Of a stretch of 64,000 nucleotides of DNA, positions 35,522 to 45,128 are shown piece after piece (within the stretch, counting starts at the first letter, position 1; each line of letters begins with the position of its first letter). Position numbers and translations under genes: made by a program. The stretch is from Lachnospiraceae bacterium. GTDB taxonomy: Bacteria > Bacillota > Clostridia > Lachnospirales > Lachnospiraceae. The DNA is taken from positions 1 through 64,000 of the forward strand of contig SVFE01000004.1 of NCBI GenBank assembly GCA_015057055.1, given 5' to 3'. The notes beneath the pieces are model-generated. The model did no database searches. It saw only the letters and a program-made list of their open reading frames with translations, and was not told the origin of the DNA.

Positions 35522-36598
35522 TTATGGATTTGTATCATCCGCAATATTTTCATTGGCGGCAATAGCAGCACCGGAAAAGGTGGAAATATTAACTGCGCCG
35601 TATGTCGATGTCTGGTAAATCGGAACATCACTTCCAAATTCCGTAAAATAAACATATTCGGAGGTGATTTGGATGTTTTTGAATACACCGTCGCAGACGG
35701 TTTCGTCGCCGGTGCCGTCCGTATAAATCCTTCTGAGCTGATAGTTTTCTTCGTTGCAAGTCTGGTAATATATGATGGAGTTATAGAGGTTGTAGGTATC
35801 AATCCGCTCATTTACCAGCGTAATGCACTCGCCGTCAGTGAAAGAGTATCGTTTTAATTTGTAGTCATCATTTAAATCCAGATAGAACAGATAGCCGTCG
35901 GAGTATATCGGAAGATACATACTTTCCATGGATTCGACATGCATGGCACCATCGGTAAGGTTATAGGTATGCAGGTAATGGTCGTTGTTCATCCCGGCAT
36001 AATAAAGAATTCCGTCGTTATAAGCACCCAGCCGTATATGGTCTGTAAAAACATGACGGGACTGGGTATCATTTAGTCCGATTTGGCGAACCGTTACCAA
36101 AGCATTATAAATGTCATTTTCGTTTTCCGTAATGTCGGTGTAGAACAGGGTATTACCTGCAACCAACATACTGTCGGTGGTTGCTTTAACCAGACAGATG
36201 GAATTTCGTTCGCCGATTTCCAGACGATAGATGCCGCGTCCTCCGCGGATAAAGCCCAGGCCCGGCTCTTGATTTCCGCTGGGCGAATAGTAATAAATAT
36301 AGTTACCCAAAACATTGATGTACTCAGCGGGGGCGGTGGAAATCCGGGTGATATTGGTTTGTCCGGCTTCCATGCGGTACAGGGAATGATTGTCGTAGGG
36401 ATTGGAAAAATAAATCATCCCGTCTGCTTCACAAAAGAGTCCGTCGTTGTATAAGTTTCCGGCGGTATTGCCCACGGAGTATATAGGATTTTCCGGAATG
36501 CGCTCGCTTTTTTCCAACAGGATATTTATAACAAAAATGACTCCCGAAAAAAGAATTATGATACCGACAAGAAGAATGATTTTTACGGTTTTATTCAT
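35522..36598 (-). CDS. Membrane-anchored DUF5050-like beta-propeller protein
   Basis: 358 residues. An N-terminal anchor helix (about 5-25) precedes an extracellular domain made of repeated units of the kind DGMIYFSNPYDNHSLYRME, GNYIYYYSP, DGYLFYLDLNDDYKLKRYS, typical of DUF5050, which is thought to form a propeller. No catalytic residues can be named. GGAGAGTTCT lies just before the ATG at 36598; the track start at 36619 is too long. Likely a surface protein binding an unknown partner. Confidence 0.7.
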   Translation of the reverse strand: MNKTVKIILLVGIIILFSGVIFVINILLEKSERIPENPIYSVGNTAGNLYNDGLFCEADGMIYFSNPYDNHSLYRMEAGQTNITRISTAPAEYINVLGNYIYYYSPSGNQEPGLGFIRGGRGIYRLEIGERNSICLVKATTDSMLVAGNTLFYTDITENENDIYNALVTVRQIGLNDTQSRHVFTDHIRLGAYNDGILYYAGMNNDHYLHTYNLTDGAMHVESMESMYLPIYSDGYLFYLDLNDDYKLKRYSFTDGECITLVNERIDTYNLYNSIIYYQTCNEENYQLRRIYTDGTGDETVCDGVFKNIQITSEYVYFTEFGSDVPIYQTSTYGAVNISTFSGAAIAANENIADDTNP

Positions 36599-36727
36599 AG
36601 AACTCTCCGTTTCTGTCAAAATTTTCGCTTGATACTATTTCTATTATAAGTGAAAAATACATGAATGAAAAGTTAAAAAGTGCAAAGAATAAAAGGGATA
36701 TTTTGCGTAAAAAAAGGAGAATATTAT

Positions 36728-37183
36728 ATGACGGAACAGGAAAAACAGCAGTATCAGGAATATATTAAAGAGATTACGCCGGTGCACTGTCTGTGGAAGC
36801 AGATGCTCAGGGCATTCCTCACAGGAGGGTTTATCTGTCTTCTCGGGCAGGGGATATTAAATCTGGCCATGGACAAAATGGGAATGGATCGAAGCATGGC
36901 GGGAAGCTGGTGCTCACTTATTTTGATTTTTATTTCGGTTGTGCTGACCGGATTTGGAATTTATCCGAAAATTGTAAAATGGGGCGGCGCGGGAGCCTTG
37001 GTGCCTATAACCGGATTTGCCAACAGTGTAGCTTCACCGGCGATAGAATACAAAAAGGAGGGACAGGTATTTGGTGTGGGAAGCAAAATATTTACCATTG
37101 CCGGTCCGGTTATTTTGTATGGGATTTTTACAAGCTGGGTGTTGGGATTTTTATATTGGATCATCAATTTTTGGGCAAAATGA
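36728..37183 (+). CDS. spoVAC: Stage V sporulation protein AC (SpoVAC), lone copy
   Basis: 151 residues with four membrane segments. The N-terminal charged stretch EYIKEITPVHCLWKQ, then RAFLTGGFICLLGQG and the loop SPAIEYKKEGQVFGVGSKIF are the hallmarks of SpoVAC, part of the dipicolinic-acid channel in the spore inner membrane. SpoVAD and SpoVAE, which normally follow directly, are absent: downstream lies the hydrogenase-like sensor. AAAAGGAGAATATT precedes the start. Either a stray paralogue or a partial rearranged locus; the main operon may be elsewhere. Confidence 0.85.
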   Translation: MTEQEKQQYQEYIKEITPVHCLWKQMLRAFLTGGFICLLGQGILNLAMDKMGMDRSMAGSWCSLILIFISVVLTGFGIYPKIVKWGGAGALVPITGFANSVASPAIEYKKEGQVFGVGSKIFTIAGPVILYGIFTSWVLGFLYWIINFWAK

Positions 37184-37253
37184 TAAGAAAAAAGACTTTT
37201 AATCATAAAATATTACAAAAATCAACCTTTTTGTGGTAATTTTATTGTCAATG

Positions 37254-37262
37254 TGTTACAAT
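37254..37262 (+). promoter_or_regulatory. Extended -10 promoter of the sensory hydrogenase gene
   Basis: TGTTACAAT fits TGnTAnAAT and lies 40 bases before the start codon. No -35 at proper spacing. Confidence 0.45.
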
Positions 37263-37302
37263 GTAAGTCAACGAAAGGCAAACTATTACGGAGGTAGGCA
37301 GA

Positions 37303-39276
37303 ATGGTTCAGCAGGGGATGAATAATGGTCTGATTCGGACCAATGAGAATTGTGTTGGTTGTAACAAATGTATTAAAGTTTGTAGTTGCGTGGGGGCTAC
37401 GGTAGCGCATCAGACAGAAGACGGAAGAAATGTTATCCAGGTAGACGGAAACAAGTGTATTGCCTGCGGTGCTTGTTTTGATGTTTGTGCCCACGATGCA
37501 CGTGATTTTATTGATGATACGGAAGAATTTTTTGCAGCACTGAATCGGGGAGAGAAGATTACGATTTTGCTTGCACCGGCTTTTGCGGCTAATTATCCGA
37601 AGGAATACGAAAGTGTTCTCGGCGGTCTTAAACAGTTGGGTGTGAACCGCATTATCAGTGTTTCTTTTGGTGCGGATATTACCACATGGGCCTATTTAAA
37701 TTATGTTAAGAAATACAACTTCCTTGGCGGAATTTCGCAGCCCTGTCCTGCGGTTGTAGGTTATATCGAGGAATATGTTCCGGAACTTTTGCCGAAATTG
37801 TTCCCGGTACAAAGCCCCATGATGTGTACTGCAATTTATGCCCGGAAGGTACTTGGTATTACCGACAAGATGGCATTTATCAGTCCTTGTATTGCTAAGA
37901 AATTCGAAATCAATGCAGTTCGCGGCAAGGCCGGCACGGATGCCCCCCTGATAAATTACAATGTAACCTTTGACCATTTGATGAAATATGTCAGAGAACA
38001 TAAAATTTATGGCACCATGTGCAAGGATGAAATTGAATACGGTCTGGGCGCAATTTATCCCATGCCCGGCGGTTTAAAGGAAAATGTATATTGGTTCCTC
38101 GGAGAAGATGTTCTGATTCGCCAGGTGGAAGGCGAAGGACATATGTACCACTATTTGGAGGAACATAAAGATAAGATTAAAAACGGTGATACTCCCTATG
38201 TATTTGTGGACGCATTGAACTGTTCCGCAGGATGTCTTTACGGAACCGGTATTGAGCCTATGAAGAGCAATTCCGATGATGCCTTAATCGAAGTAATGCG
38301 GATCCGCGAGAAGTGTAAAAAGACAACTCCGAAGGGGGAATGGTCGAGAAAACAGAAACCGGAAGCACGGTTGAAGGCATTAAATAAGCATTTTGCGAAT
38401 CTTAAGTTGGATGATTATCTTTGTACATATACGGACCGTTCCGGACAGTGTGCTTACTCCGTACCTAATGCCATGGAGCAGGATGCGATTTTCAATGATA
38501 TGTTGAAATTCTCTCAGGAAGACCGATGTGTGGATTGTTCCTGCTGCGGATATAACAGCTGTCGGGAAATGGCAATGGCGATTCACAACGGATTTAACCA
38601 CAAAGAAAATTGTATCTATTATCTGAAGAAACAGATCGAAAATGAAAAGATTCAGGAATCCAGACTTGCCATGGAAGTAGAGGAAGAGAAGGAACTGATT
38701 CAGGCACAGGCGCAGCGTATCGCGGACGCGATTATGGAAGTGAACCAGAGAATGGATATCATTTATACTTCCGTAGATGAACTTTCCATCGGTAATAACA
38801 GTAACGTTATGGAATGTGAAAAGATTCTCGGCGGAATCAATGAAGTAAATCGTTTCTGTGAGGATTTGAATTCTTCCATGATTCAGATTGACGGATTGCT
38901 GCATGAACTGACCGAAAACAACGAAGAGGTTGTTGCCATTGCGTCCCAGACCAATTTGCTGGCGCTGAATGCTTCTATCGAGGCTGCTAGAGCAGGCGAG
39001 GCCGGAAGAGGATTTGCGGTTGTTGCGGGTGAAATTAATCATTTGGCGGAAGGTTCTAAGAATACGGCGGCAATGAGCCAGATTTCCCAGAAGAATATTT
39101 TGGAATCCATCGGCAAGATTCAGGAAGATGCCCGTCAGTTGTCCGAAACCATTACGGCTGTATATACCCAGACAGAGACTCTTACCAGTACGGCAGAAGA
39201 GATTGCGGCATCTACGGACAGCATCGTAGCATCCATGGATGAGATGAAACGTAAACTGGCTGCGTTGCTGGAATAA
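37303..39276 (+). CDS. Sensory [FeFe]-hydrogenase fused to a soluble chemoreceptor signalling domain
   Basis: 657 residues. Two [4Fe-4S] ferredoxin motifs at C17/20/23/27 and C52/55/58/62. The H-cluster domain (about 80-320) has loop 1 SQPCPAV, loop 2 SPMMCTAI and SPCIAKK (C196), and loop 3 NCSAGCLYG (C307, C311). In loop 1 the usual TSCCP is changed so that proline replaces the proton-relay cysteine, which argues for sensing rather than fast turnover. A further cysteine cluster (C409, 412, 414, 415, 420, 437) follows, then a coiled coil and an MCP hairpin with [20 protein letters not shown]. No membrane segment. It probably reports hydrogen or redox state to the chemotaxis kinase. Needs HydEFG for maturation. 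Confidence 0.88.
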   Translation: MVQQGMNNGLIRTNENCVGCNKCIKVCSCVGATVAHQTEDGRNVIQVDGNKCIACGACFDVCAHDARDFIDDTEEFFAALNRGEKITILLAPAFAANYPKEYESVLGGLKQLGVNRIISVSFGADITTWAYLNYVKKYNFLGGISQPCPAVVGYIEEYVPELLPKLFPVQSPMMCTAIYARKVLGITDKMAFISPCIAKKFEINAVRGKAGTDAPLINYNVTFDHLMKYVREHKIYGTMCKDEIEYGLGAIYPMPGGLKENVYWFLGEDVLIRQVEGEGHMYHYLEEHKDKIKNGDTPYVFVDALNCSAGCLYGTGIEPMKSNSDDALIEVMRIREKCKKTTPKGEWSRKQKPEARLKALNKHFANLKLDDYLCTYTDRSGQCAYSVPNAMEQDAIFNDMLKFSQEDRCVDCSCCGYNSCREMAMAIHNGFNHKENCIYYLKKQIENEKIQESRLAMEVEEEKELIQAQAQRIADAIMEVNQRMDIIYTSVDELSIGNNSNVMECEKILGGINEVNRFCEDLNSSMIQIDGLLHELTENNEEVVAIASQTNLLALNASIEAARAGEAGRGFAVVAGEINHLAEGSKNTAAMSQISQKNILESIGKIQEDARQLSETITAVYTQTETLTSTAEEIAASTDSIVASMDEMKRKLAALLE

Positions 39277-39396
39277 GTATGGATCGTGCTTTGGCAAAAG
39301 TTCAGACGAAGTAAAAACTGAATGAACAGAATTCAAATATGGGCAGGGGGGGTGCGTACCTTGCCCATATGTTGTTGGAAGGAAAGGCTTGGGATT

Positions 39397-40547
39397 GTGT
39401 TGAAAAATTTCAAAATTCTGTATGCCTATTGGGGAGAAATTACATATCGTATGCCGTCCGTTGTCTGACGGAAATGGGACATACGGTTCGGGTGTTGACG
39501 GCGCCGGAAAATTATACGGAGCCGACGGCATGGGATACTTTTGCAGAAAAAATGAAGGAAGGATTCGACTTTGTATTCTCTTTTGATTTCTTTCCGGTGC
39601 TGTCGGAATTGTGTATGGAAATGCAAACGCCATATGTGGCCTGGGTGTATGATTCGCCGCATTTAACCCTGTATTCGAAAAAGGTAAAGAATCCCGTAAA
39701 TCGAATTTTTTTGTTTGACCGGGCGGAATGTGAGCGTTTAAGAAGTTTGGGGGCGGATACGGTTTTTTACGAACCACTGGCGGTACATGGGAAGCGACTG
39801 GATGCGGAATTGTCCGGACTCATCCCCGGAGAATATGCGGTTTCCTTTGTGGGAAATCTTTACCGGGATGAATACAATTTCTTGGATCAGATTGCCTATC
39901 TGCCGGAAGGCCTGCGGGGATACATTGACGGAATCCTGCAGGCTCAGAAAATGTTTTTTGGATTTGATTTGGTGGGAGATGTGTTTTCCGGTGAGAAAGC
40001 GGAAGAAATGGCTGCTTATGTGAAACTGGGTTTTGGCGAGGATTATTTCGATGTTCGGGACGAAGTGTTTTGCAATATGATTCGGAAAAAAATTACGGCA
40101 GATGAGCGGACGACTCTTTTACAGGCAATCGGAGCCATGGCAGATTTGACCCTTTGCTGTAAAGAAAAGCCGGAGGGAATTCGGGCACGGCATATGGGAT
40201 ATGTGGATTACGAAAAAACCATGCCGCGGGTTTTTCGGAAAAGCAGAATCAATCTTAATATCTCTCTTCGCACCATAAAAAGTGGGATACCGCTTCGGAT
40301 TTTGGATATACTTGGAGCAGGGGGGTTTTTACTGACGGATTATCGGGCAGAACTGCCGGAGTATTTTTCCTACGAGAAGGAATTGGTATGGTATGAGTCC
40401 CCGGAGGATTTGTTGGAGAAAATCGCTTTTTATCTTCCGAAGGAGGAGTTATGCAGGGAAATTGCAGAAGCCGGAAGAAAGCGGGCCGGAGAGGTATTTT
40501 CCTACGAATACCGACTGAAAAGGATATTGGAGAAAGCCGGCGTTTAG
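39397..40547 (+). CDS. CgeB/DUF3880-like glycosyltransferase with apparent frameshift near its start
   Basis: Residues encoded from about 39470 onward form a typical CgeB-type family-1 glycosyltransferase: YVAWVYDSPHL, then VSFVGNLYRDEYNF, and RINLNISLRTIKSGIPLRILDILGAGGFLLTD with the sugar-nucleotide region. The open frame in the track reaches back to 39339 but its first 45 residues look wrong. In the next frame, GTG 39397 (GGAAGGAAAGG upstream) begins FKILYAYWGEIT, the expected first strand, and stops at 39466. One missing base between 39403 and 39466 would explain this. With that corrected, the protein is about 383 residues. Related proteins act on spore coat or surface polysaccharide. Confidence 0.65.
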
Positions 40548-40617
40548 GCCTCGGCTTTTCCGCGAAAAACAAAATGGATATTACATCCGAAAAAAACGAT
40601 AGAAGGAGAAGCATAGT

Positions 40618-40926
40618 ATGGGAGTGATTCATGTAACAAAGGAAAATTTTATCCGGGAAGTGACGGAGGCAGAAGGAAAAGTGCTTTTGGATTTTTTTGC
40701 GCCATGGTGCGGCCCGTGCCAAATGCTGGGTCCCATCGTGGAGCAGCTGGCAGAAGAAAATCCGCAGTACAAAATCTGTAAAATCAATATTGATGAAGAG
40801 GAAGATTTGGCGATCCGTTTTAAAATTCGTGCCGTGCCTACGCTGGTGGTGATGGAAAACGGAGAGATTAAGGAGCGGGTTTCCGGCGGAAGAAGTAAAG
40901 CGGAACTTTTGGATTTGTTAAAATAA
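40618..40926 (+). CDS. trxA: Thioredoxin
   Basis: 102 residues, the usual thioredoxin length. The active site is FFAPWCGPCQ (C31, C34) and the cis-proline loop is AVPTLVVM. It reduces protein disulphides in the cytoplasm. GAAGGAGAAGCAT precedes the start. No thioredoxin reductase is nearby. A strong terminator follows, and the gene is about 70 bases after the glycosyltransferase. Confidence 0.95.
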   Translation: MGVIHVTKENFIREVTEAEGKVLLDFFAPWCGPCQMLGPIVEQLAEENPQYKICKINIDEEEDLAIRFKIRAVPTLVVMENGEIKERVSGGRSKAELLDLLK

Positions 40927-40975
40927 GATAAAAACGCAAAATAAGAAACTGCGACAAATGATTTCATGAAATTGA

Positions 40976-41020
40976 TAAAAAAGAGTATCTCACCGGAAAC
41001 GGTGAAATACTCTTTTTGTT
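40976..41020. terminator. Strong bidirectional terminator after trxA
   Basis: AAAAAGAGTATCTCACCG pairs with CGGTGAAATACTCTTTTT around a GAAA loop, with A and T runs on both sides. It serves trxA and the convergent GH31 gene. Confidence 0.9.
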
Positions 41021-41087
41021 TTGCTAAAAAATCGGTACGAAAAAAACTAGGTCACGGAAAAGCGGTATTCGCCGTCGCCGCTGAGTT

Positions 41088-43406
41088 TTACCAGACTATC
41101 CCTTCCTTCGCGGGAAATGCCTTCCCCGGAGAGAGATTGACAAAACGAAGGGTAAAATCTCCCGGGCAGTGATACTTCGCTGTAATGCCGGTATCGTTGC
41201 CCAAAACATGCAAAGAAGCAACCGGTACGCCCTTTTCGTTGCAAATTTTTGCTTTGCAGTCCAAAGAGAATGTTCCCCGCGCGGAGGAATCATCACCATG
41301 CCCTGTATATACGAGAAATTCCGGATTTTCGGAAAAATCGTAATCCGGACGCCGGTCGGTACAACCCAGTGTAAGGATGGCGTTTTCTCTGACAAACAAA
41401 GGAATGTGCATATAGTCGCATGGTTCTTTGTACCAACGGCCGCCCTGCAGTTCCTTTCCGGTAAAGAAATCAGTCCATACGCCTTCCGGCAGATAGTATT
41501 CGGCAATGCTTTGGTCGTTGAAAATCGGCGCAACCAAAAGGTTGTCGCCCAGCATATATTGTTTATCCAGATAATGACAATTCCGGTCCTCGGGGAATTC
41601 CAAAATCATGCTGCGCATCATGGGGATGCCGGTTTTGGAAGCCTCTGCAGCGGTCTTAAACAAGTAAGGCATCAGGCGGGCTTTGAGTTTGGTAAAGCAC
41701 CGTACCACGTCCACGGATTCCTCGTCGTAAAGCCAGGGAACCCGGTAAGAATGGCTTCCGTGCAGGCGGGAGTGGGAAGACAAAAGCCCGAAGGCCACCC
41801 AGCGCTTATACACGTCTGCCGTGGAGGTGCTTTCAAAACCGCCGATATCGTGGGCCCAGTAGCCAAAACCGCTCATCAGAAGGGATAGGCCGCCTCGGAG
41901 ACTCTGCTCCATGGATTCGTAATCGGACCAGCAGTCACCGCCCCAGTGTACCGGGAATTTCTGGCATCCGGCGGTGGCGGAGCGGGCAAATAAAACCGCG
42001 TTGTCGGCGCCTTTCTTTTGGACAAGCAGCTCATAGACGCATTGGTTGTACAGATAGGTGTAGTAATTGTGCATTTTCTCCGGATTGGCGCCGTTACTGT
42101 AGCAGACCTCTTCGAAGGGGATACGCTCGCCAAAATCCGTTTTGAAACAGTCCACGCCCATATCAACCAGCGCAGCCAGTTTTTCCTGGTACCAGCGGCA
42201 TGCCTCGGGGTTCGTAAAATCCACAATGGCCATTCCGGGTTGCCACATATCCCATTGCCATACGGTGCCGTCGCTGCGACGGATAAAGTAGCCGCCGGTC
42301 ATTCCTTCGTCGAACAGCTCGGATTCCTGGGCAATGTAAGGGTTAATCCACACGCAGACATTGAGGCCCTTTTCTTTAATTCGTTTCAGCATACCGGCAG
42401 GGTCCGGAAATACCCGTTCGTCCCATAAAAGATTGCTCCAATGAAAATCTTTCATCCAAAAGCAGTCAAAATGGAAGGTGCGAAGCGGGATGTCCCGGGA
42501 CTGCATTCCGTCAATGAATTCCATGACGGTATCTTCGTCATAGTTTGTTGTAAAGGATGTGGATAACCAGAGCCCAAAGGTCCAGGGCGCGGGAAGCGAC
42601 GGTTTCCCCGTTAAATCCGTATAGCGCATCAGAACCTCTTTCATGGAGGGGCCGTTGATGAAGAAGTAGTCCAGGCCGGTGCCTTTTACGGAAAATTGTG
42701 TCCGATTAACCATTTCCGTTGCGATTTCAAAGGAAACCTCTTCCGGATGGTTGACAAATACCCCGTACCCGCGATTGGTCAGGTAAAAAGGGATATTTTT
42801 GTAAGACTGTTCGGTGCTGGTACCGCCGTCTTCGTTCCAGATATTTACGGTTTGTCCGTTTTTGACAAAGGGAGTGAACCGCTCGCCCATACCATAAACC
42901 AGTTCCCCTACGGAGAGGGAGAACATTTGGCGAAGGTAAGTATCACGGGTATCTCCTTTGTCGTAGGCCGGGCCGCTCCAGTTTGTTTTCATTAAAGCCA
43001 AATCCTTCTCTTTGGCGCCGGTGATGATTTCGTCCCCTCGCAAAAACGTCATGGAAAAGGGATTTTTCCCGATGTGAAGAGAAGTTTCTCCGCTATGGAG
43101 AACATAGGCATCTTCTGTTTCCTGGGGATAGAGGGGGAGAAGGGCGCCGGTATGCAAATCAAAGGTGACCGAATCGTCAATGGCTCCTTTGTGATGATAG
43201 GTGCGTATATGAAAAACTTCCGGTATCGGAGCGGTGATTTCTATGGTTAAATTGATACCGCCAAGGGTATCGCCCCGGTGCCGGATTGCTGTGGTGGGAG
43301 CCGTAAACACGGCTTTTTCTTCCGTAATTTTAGAAAAGTAGATTTCTTTTGGAGCAAAGCATTCGCAGTGTTCTTTTTGCAACCAGCATCCATTGGCAAA
43401 TTTCAT
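41088..43406 (-). CDS. GH31 alpha-xylosidase-like (YicI type), shifted frame at 3' end
   Basis: 772 residues. The catalytic barrel has the nucleophile motif CFKTDFGERIP (about residue 415) and the acid/base region HWGGDCWSDYESM (about 480); FWMKDFHW and GFGYWAHDIGGF are further GH31 subsite blocks. The tryptophan-rich aglycone pattern is like YicI alpha-xylosidase, which trims xylose from xyloglucan fragments. The last 15 residues (from VNLSPGKAF) seem out of frame: removing one GA from the (GA)4 run at 41129-41136 joins the protein to DSLVKLSGDGEYRFSVT ending at 41047. GGAGGT precedes the start. Confidence 0.9.
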   Translation of the reverse strand: MKFANGCWLQKEHCECFAPKEIYFSKITEEKAVFTAPTTAIRHRGDTLGGINLTIEITAPIPEVFHIRTYHHKGAIDDSVTFDLHTGALLPLYPQETEDAYVLHSGETSLHIGKNPFSMTFLRGDEIITGAKEKDLALMKTNWSGPAYDKGDTRDTYLRQMFSLSVGELVYGMGERFTPFVKNGQTVNIWNEDGGTSTEQSYKNIPFYLTNRGYGVFVNHPEEVSFEIATEMVNRTQFSVKGTGLDYFFINGPSMKEVLMRYTDLTGKPSLPAPWTFGLWLSTSFTTNYDEDTVMEFIDGMQSRDIPLRTFHFDCFWMKDFHWSNLLWDERVFPDPAGMLKRIKEKGLNVCVWINPYIAQESELFDEGMTGGYFIRRSDGTVWQWDMWQPGMAIVDFTNPEACRWYQEKLAALVDMGVDCFKTDFGERIPFEEVCYSNGANPEKMHNYYTYLYNQCVYELLVQKKGADNAVLFARSATAGCQKFPVHWGGDCWSDYESMEQSLRGGLSLLMSGFGYWAHDIGGFESTSTADVYKRWVAFGLLSSHSRLHGSHSYRVPWLYDEESVDVVRCFTKLKARLMPYLFKTAAEASKTGIPMMRSMILEFPEDRNCHYLDKQYMLGDNLLVAPIFNDQSIAEYYLPEGVWTDFFTGKELQGGRWYKEPCDYMHIPLFVRENAILTLGCTDRRPDYDFSENPEFLVYTGHGDDSSARGTFSLDCKAKICNEKGVPVASLHVLGNDTGITAKYHCPGDFTLRFVNLSPGKAFPAKEGIVW

Positions 43407-43429
43407 AAGACAGGTACCTCCGAGGTTTT

Positions 43430-43457
43430 AGAATATGTTTTTATCATATCATATTCT
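43430..43457. promoter_or_regulatory. Inverted repeat in the GH31 upstream region, possible operator
   Basis: AGAATATG (43430-43437) and CATATTCT (43450-43457) are perfect inverted copies separated by 12 bases, 24 bases upstream of the GH31 start codon. The spacing suits a dimeric repressor or activator. No regulator gene is adjacent. Confidence 0.35.
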
Positions 43458-43527
43458 TGCCGGGAACGGGTGGGAATCTTTCGGATTTGCCTACAGATTT
43501 TACTGTGTATTTTATGTGTAAATAGGT

Positions 43528-43556
43528 TTGAGAAAAAGAAGAAAATATGATACAAT
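43528..43556 (+). promoter_or_regulatory. Promoter of the DUF1846 gene
   Basis: TTGAGA at 43528-43533, a 17-base spacer and TACAAT at 43551-43556, with TG placed for an extended -10. It lies 52 bases before the GTG start. Confidence 0.7.
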
Positions 43557-43608
43557 TATTTTTTCGGAAAGAAGGATTTTCAGAAGGATTTATTAGGAGG
43601 AACGTTTC

Positions 43609-45069
43609 GTGCGAATCAGTTTTGATAATGAAAAATACTTAAAGATGCAGTCAGAGCACATTATGGAGCGGATTGAAAAATTCGATAATAAGCTTTATTT
43701 GGAATTTGGCGGGAAACTCTTCGATGACTTTCACGCAGCAAGGGTACTTCCCGGTTTTGCGGCAGACAGTAAACTGCAAATGCTGATGCAGTTGGCAGAC
43801 CAGGCGGAAATCGTAATGGTGGTGAGTGCCGACGATATTGAAAAGAACAAAATCAGAGGTGACCTCGGAATCACTTACGATAATGATGTGATCCGGCTGA
43901 TTGAAGAATTCCGAGGAAAGGGACTGTACGTGGGAAGCGTGGTGCTTACCAAATACGCTAAGCAACACGGCGCAGTGGCGTTCCAAACCCGTTTGGAAAA
44001 ACTGGGTATCAAAGTATACAGGCACTATCTGATTCCCGGATATCCGGCCAATATTCCCCTGATTGTCAGCGAGGAAGGCTTTGGGAAGAATGATTATATC
44101 GAAACGACCCGTCCGTTGGTGGTGGTGACGGCGCCGGGACCCGGCAGCGGAAAAATGAGTACCTGTCTGTCCCAGTTATATCACGAACTGAAACGGGGCG
44201 TGCGGGCCGGATATGCCAAATACGAAACCTTCCCGGTGTGGAATCTTTCTTTGGATCATCCGGTGAATTTGGCTTATGAGGCAGCCACTGCGGATTTAAA
44301 TGACATCAACATGATTGACCCGTATCATTTGAAAACCTACGGGGAAACAGCGGTAAATTACAACCGTGACGTGGAGATTTTCCCGGTACTGAATACGATT
44401 TTTATGAAAATCTACGGAGAGAGCCCCTATGCATCACCTACGGATATGGGTGTGAATATGGCGGGGAACTGTATCGTGGATGAGGAAGGCTGTAAAGAAG
44501 CCTCCCGTCAGGAAATCATCCGGCGCTACTATCAGGCGCTGACCGGCTCGACGGAAGGAAAATGCAGCGACGAAGAAGTGGGAAAATTGCAGCTTCTGAT
44601 GAATAAAGAAGGGCTAGCCGTAACAGACCGGAAAACGGTGACGCCGGCACTTGAACGAGCGGAGGAGACCGGAAAACCGGCGGTAGCTATTGAATTAAAC
44701 GACGGCAATATCATTACCGGTAAAACCGGAGAACTTCTGGGCGCCAGCTCAGCGGCCCTGCTGAATGCGTTAAAAGCGTTGGCAGGAATTCCCCATGAAG
44801 TCATGGTGCTTTCACCGGAATCCATTGCTCCGATTCAGACCTTAAAGACAGAGTACCTTGGAAGCAAGAATCCAAGACTCCATACCGATGAGGTGCTGAT
44901 TGCACTTTCCGCAACCGCAGCGGACAATGAGGCGGCGCGACTGACCTTGCAACAGCTTCCGAAGTTGAAAGGTTGCCAGGTGCACTCCAGCGTGATGCTT
45001 TCGGCAGCAGACAAAAAGACTTTCCAGCGGTTGGAATGTGAAGTGACCTGCGAACCGAAGAGTATGTAG
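43609..45069 (+). CDS. DUF1846 (UPF0371) family protein
   Basis: 486 residues beginning with GTG; AGGAGG lies eight bases upstream. Sequence is highly typical of DUF1846: DNEKYLKMQSEHI, VVVTAPGPGSGKMSTCLSQLYHE (a nucleotide-loop-like stretch near residue 180) and SPTDMGVNMAGNCIVDEEGC. The structure is known for members, but the reaction is not settled; an ATP-dependent role is suggested by the glycine-rich loop. It has its own promoter and terminator, so it stands alone. Full length, no truncation. Confidence 0.9.
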   Translation: MRISFDNEKYLKMQSEHIMERIEKFDNKLYLEFGGKLFDDFHAARVLPGFAADSKLQMLMQLADQAEIVMVVSADDIEKNKIRGDLGITYDNDVIRLIEEFRGKGLYVGSVVLTKYAKQHGAVAFQTRLEKLGIKVYRHYLIPGYPANIPLIVSEEGFGKNDYIETTRPLVVVTAPGPGSGKMSTCLSQLYHELKRGVRAGYAKYETFPVWNLSLDHPVNLAYEAATADLNDINMIDPYHLKTYGETAVNYNRDVEIFPVLNTIFMKIYGESPYASPTDMGVNMAGNCIVDEEGCKEASRQEIIRRYYQALTGSTEGKCSDEEVGKLQLLMNKEGLAVTDRKTVTPALERAEETGKPAVAIELNDGNIITGKTGELLGASSAALLNALKALAGIPHEVMVLSPESIAPIQTLKTEYLGSKNPRLHTDEVLIALSATAADNEAARLTLQQLPKLKGCQVHSSVMLSAADKKTFQRLECEVTCEPKSM

Positions 45070-45079
45070 CTAGTGAATA

Positions 45080-45128
45080 AAAACTTCCTCTACCAATGGG
45101 CGGAACGATTCGTTGGTGGGGGAGTTTT
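45080..45128 (+). terminator. Hairpin terminator after the DUF1846 gene
   Basis: AAACTTCCTCTACCAA pairs imperfectly with TTGGTGGGGGAGTTTTT across a 16-base loop. T run present. Confidence 0.75.

Noticed and set aside
38380-39777. 465-residue open frame antisense to the sensory hydrogenase and glycosyltransferase
   Set aside because: Shadow of two real genes; no domain pattern.
40966-41172. 68-residue plus-strand frame after trxA
   Set aside because: It consists of the terminator hairpin and the antisense of the GH31 3' end.
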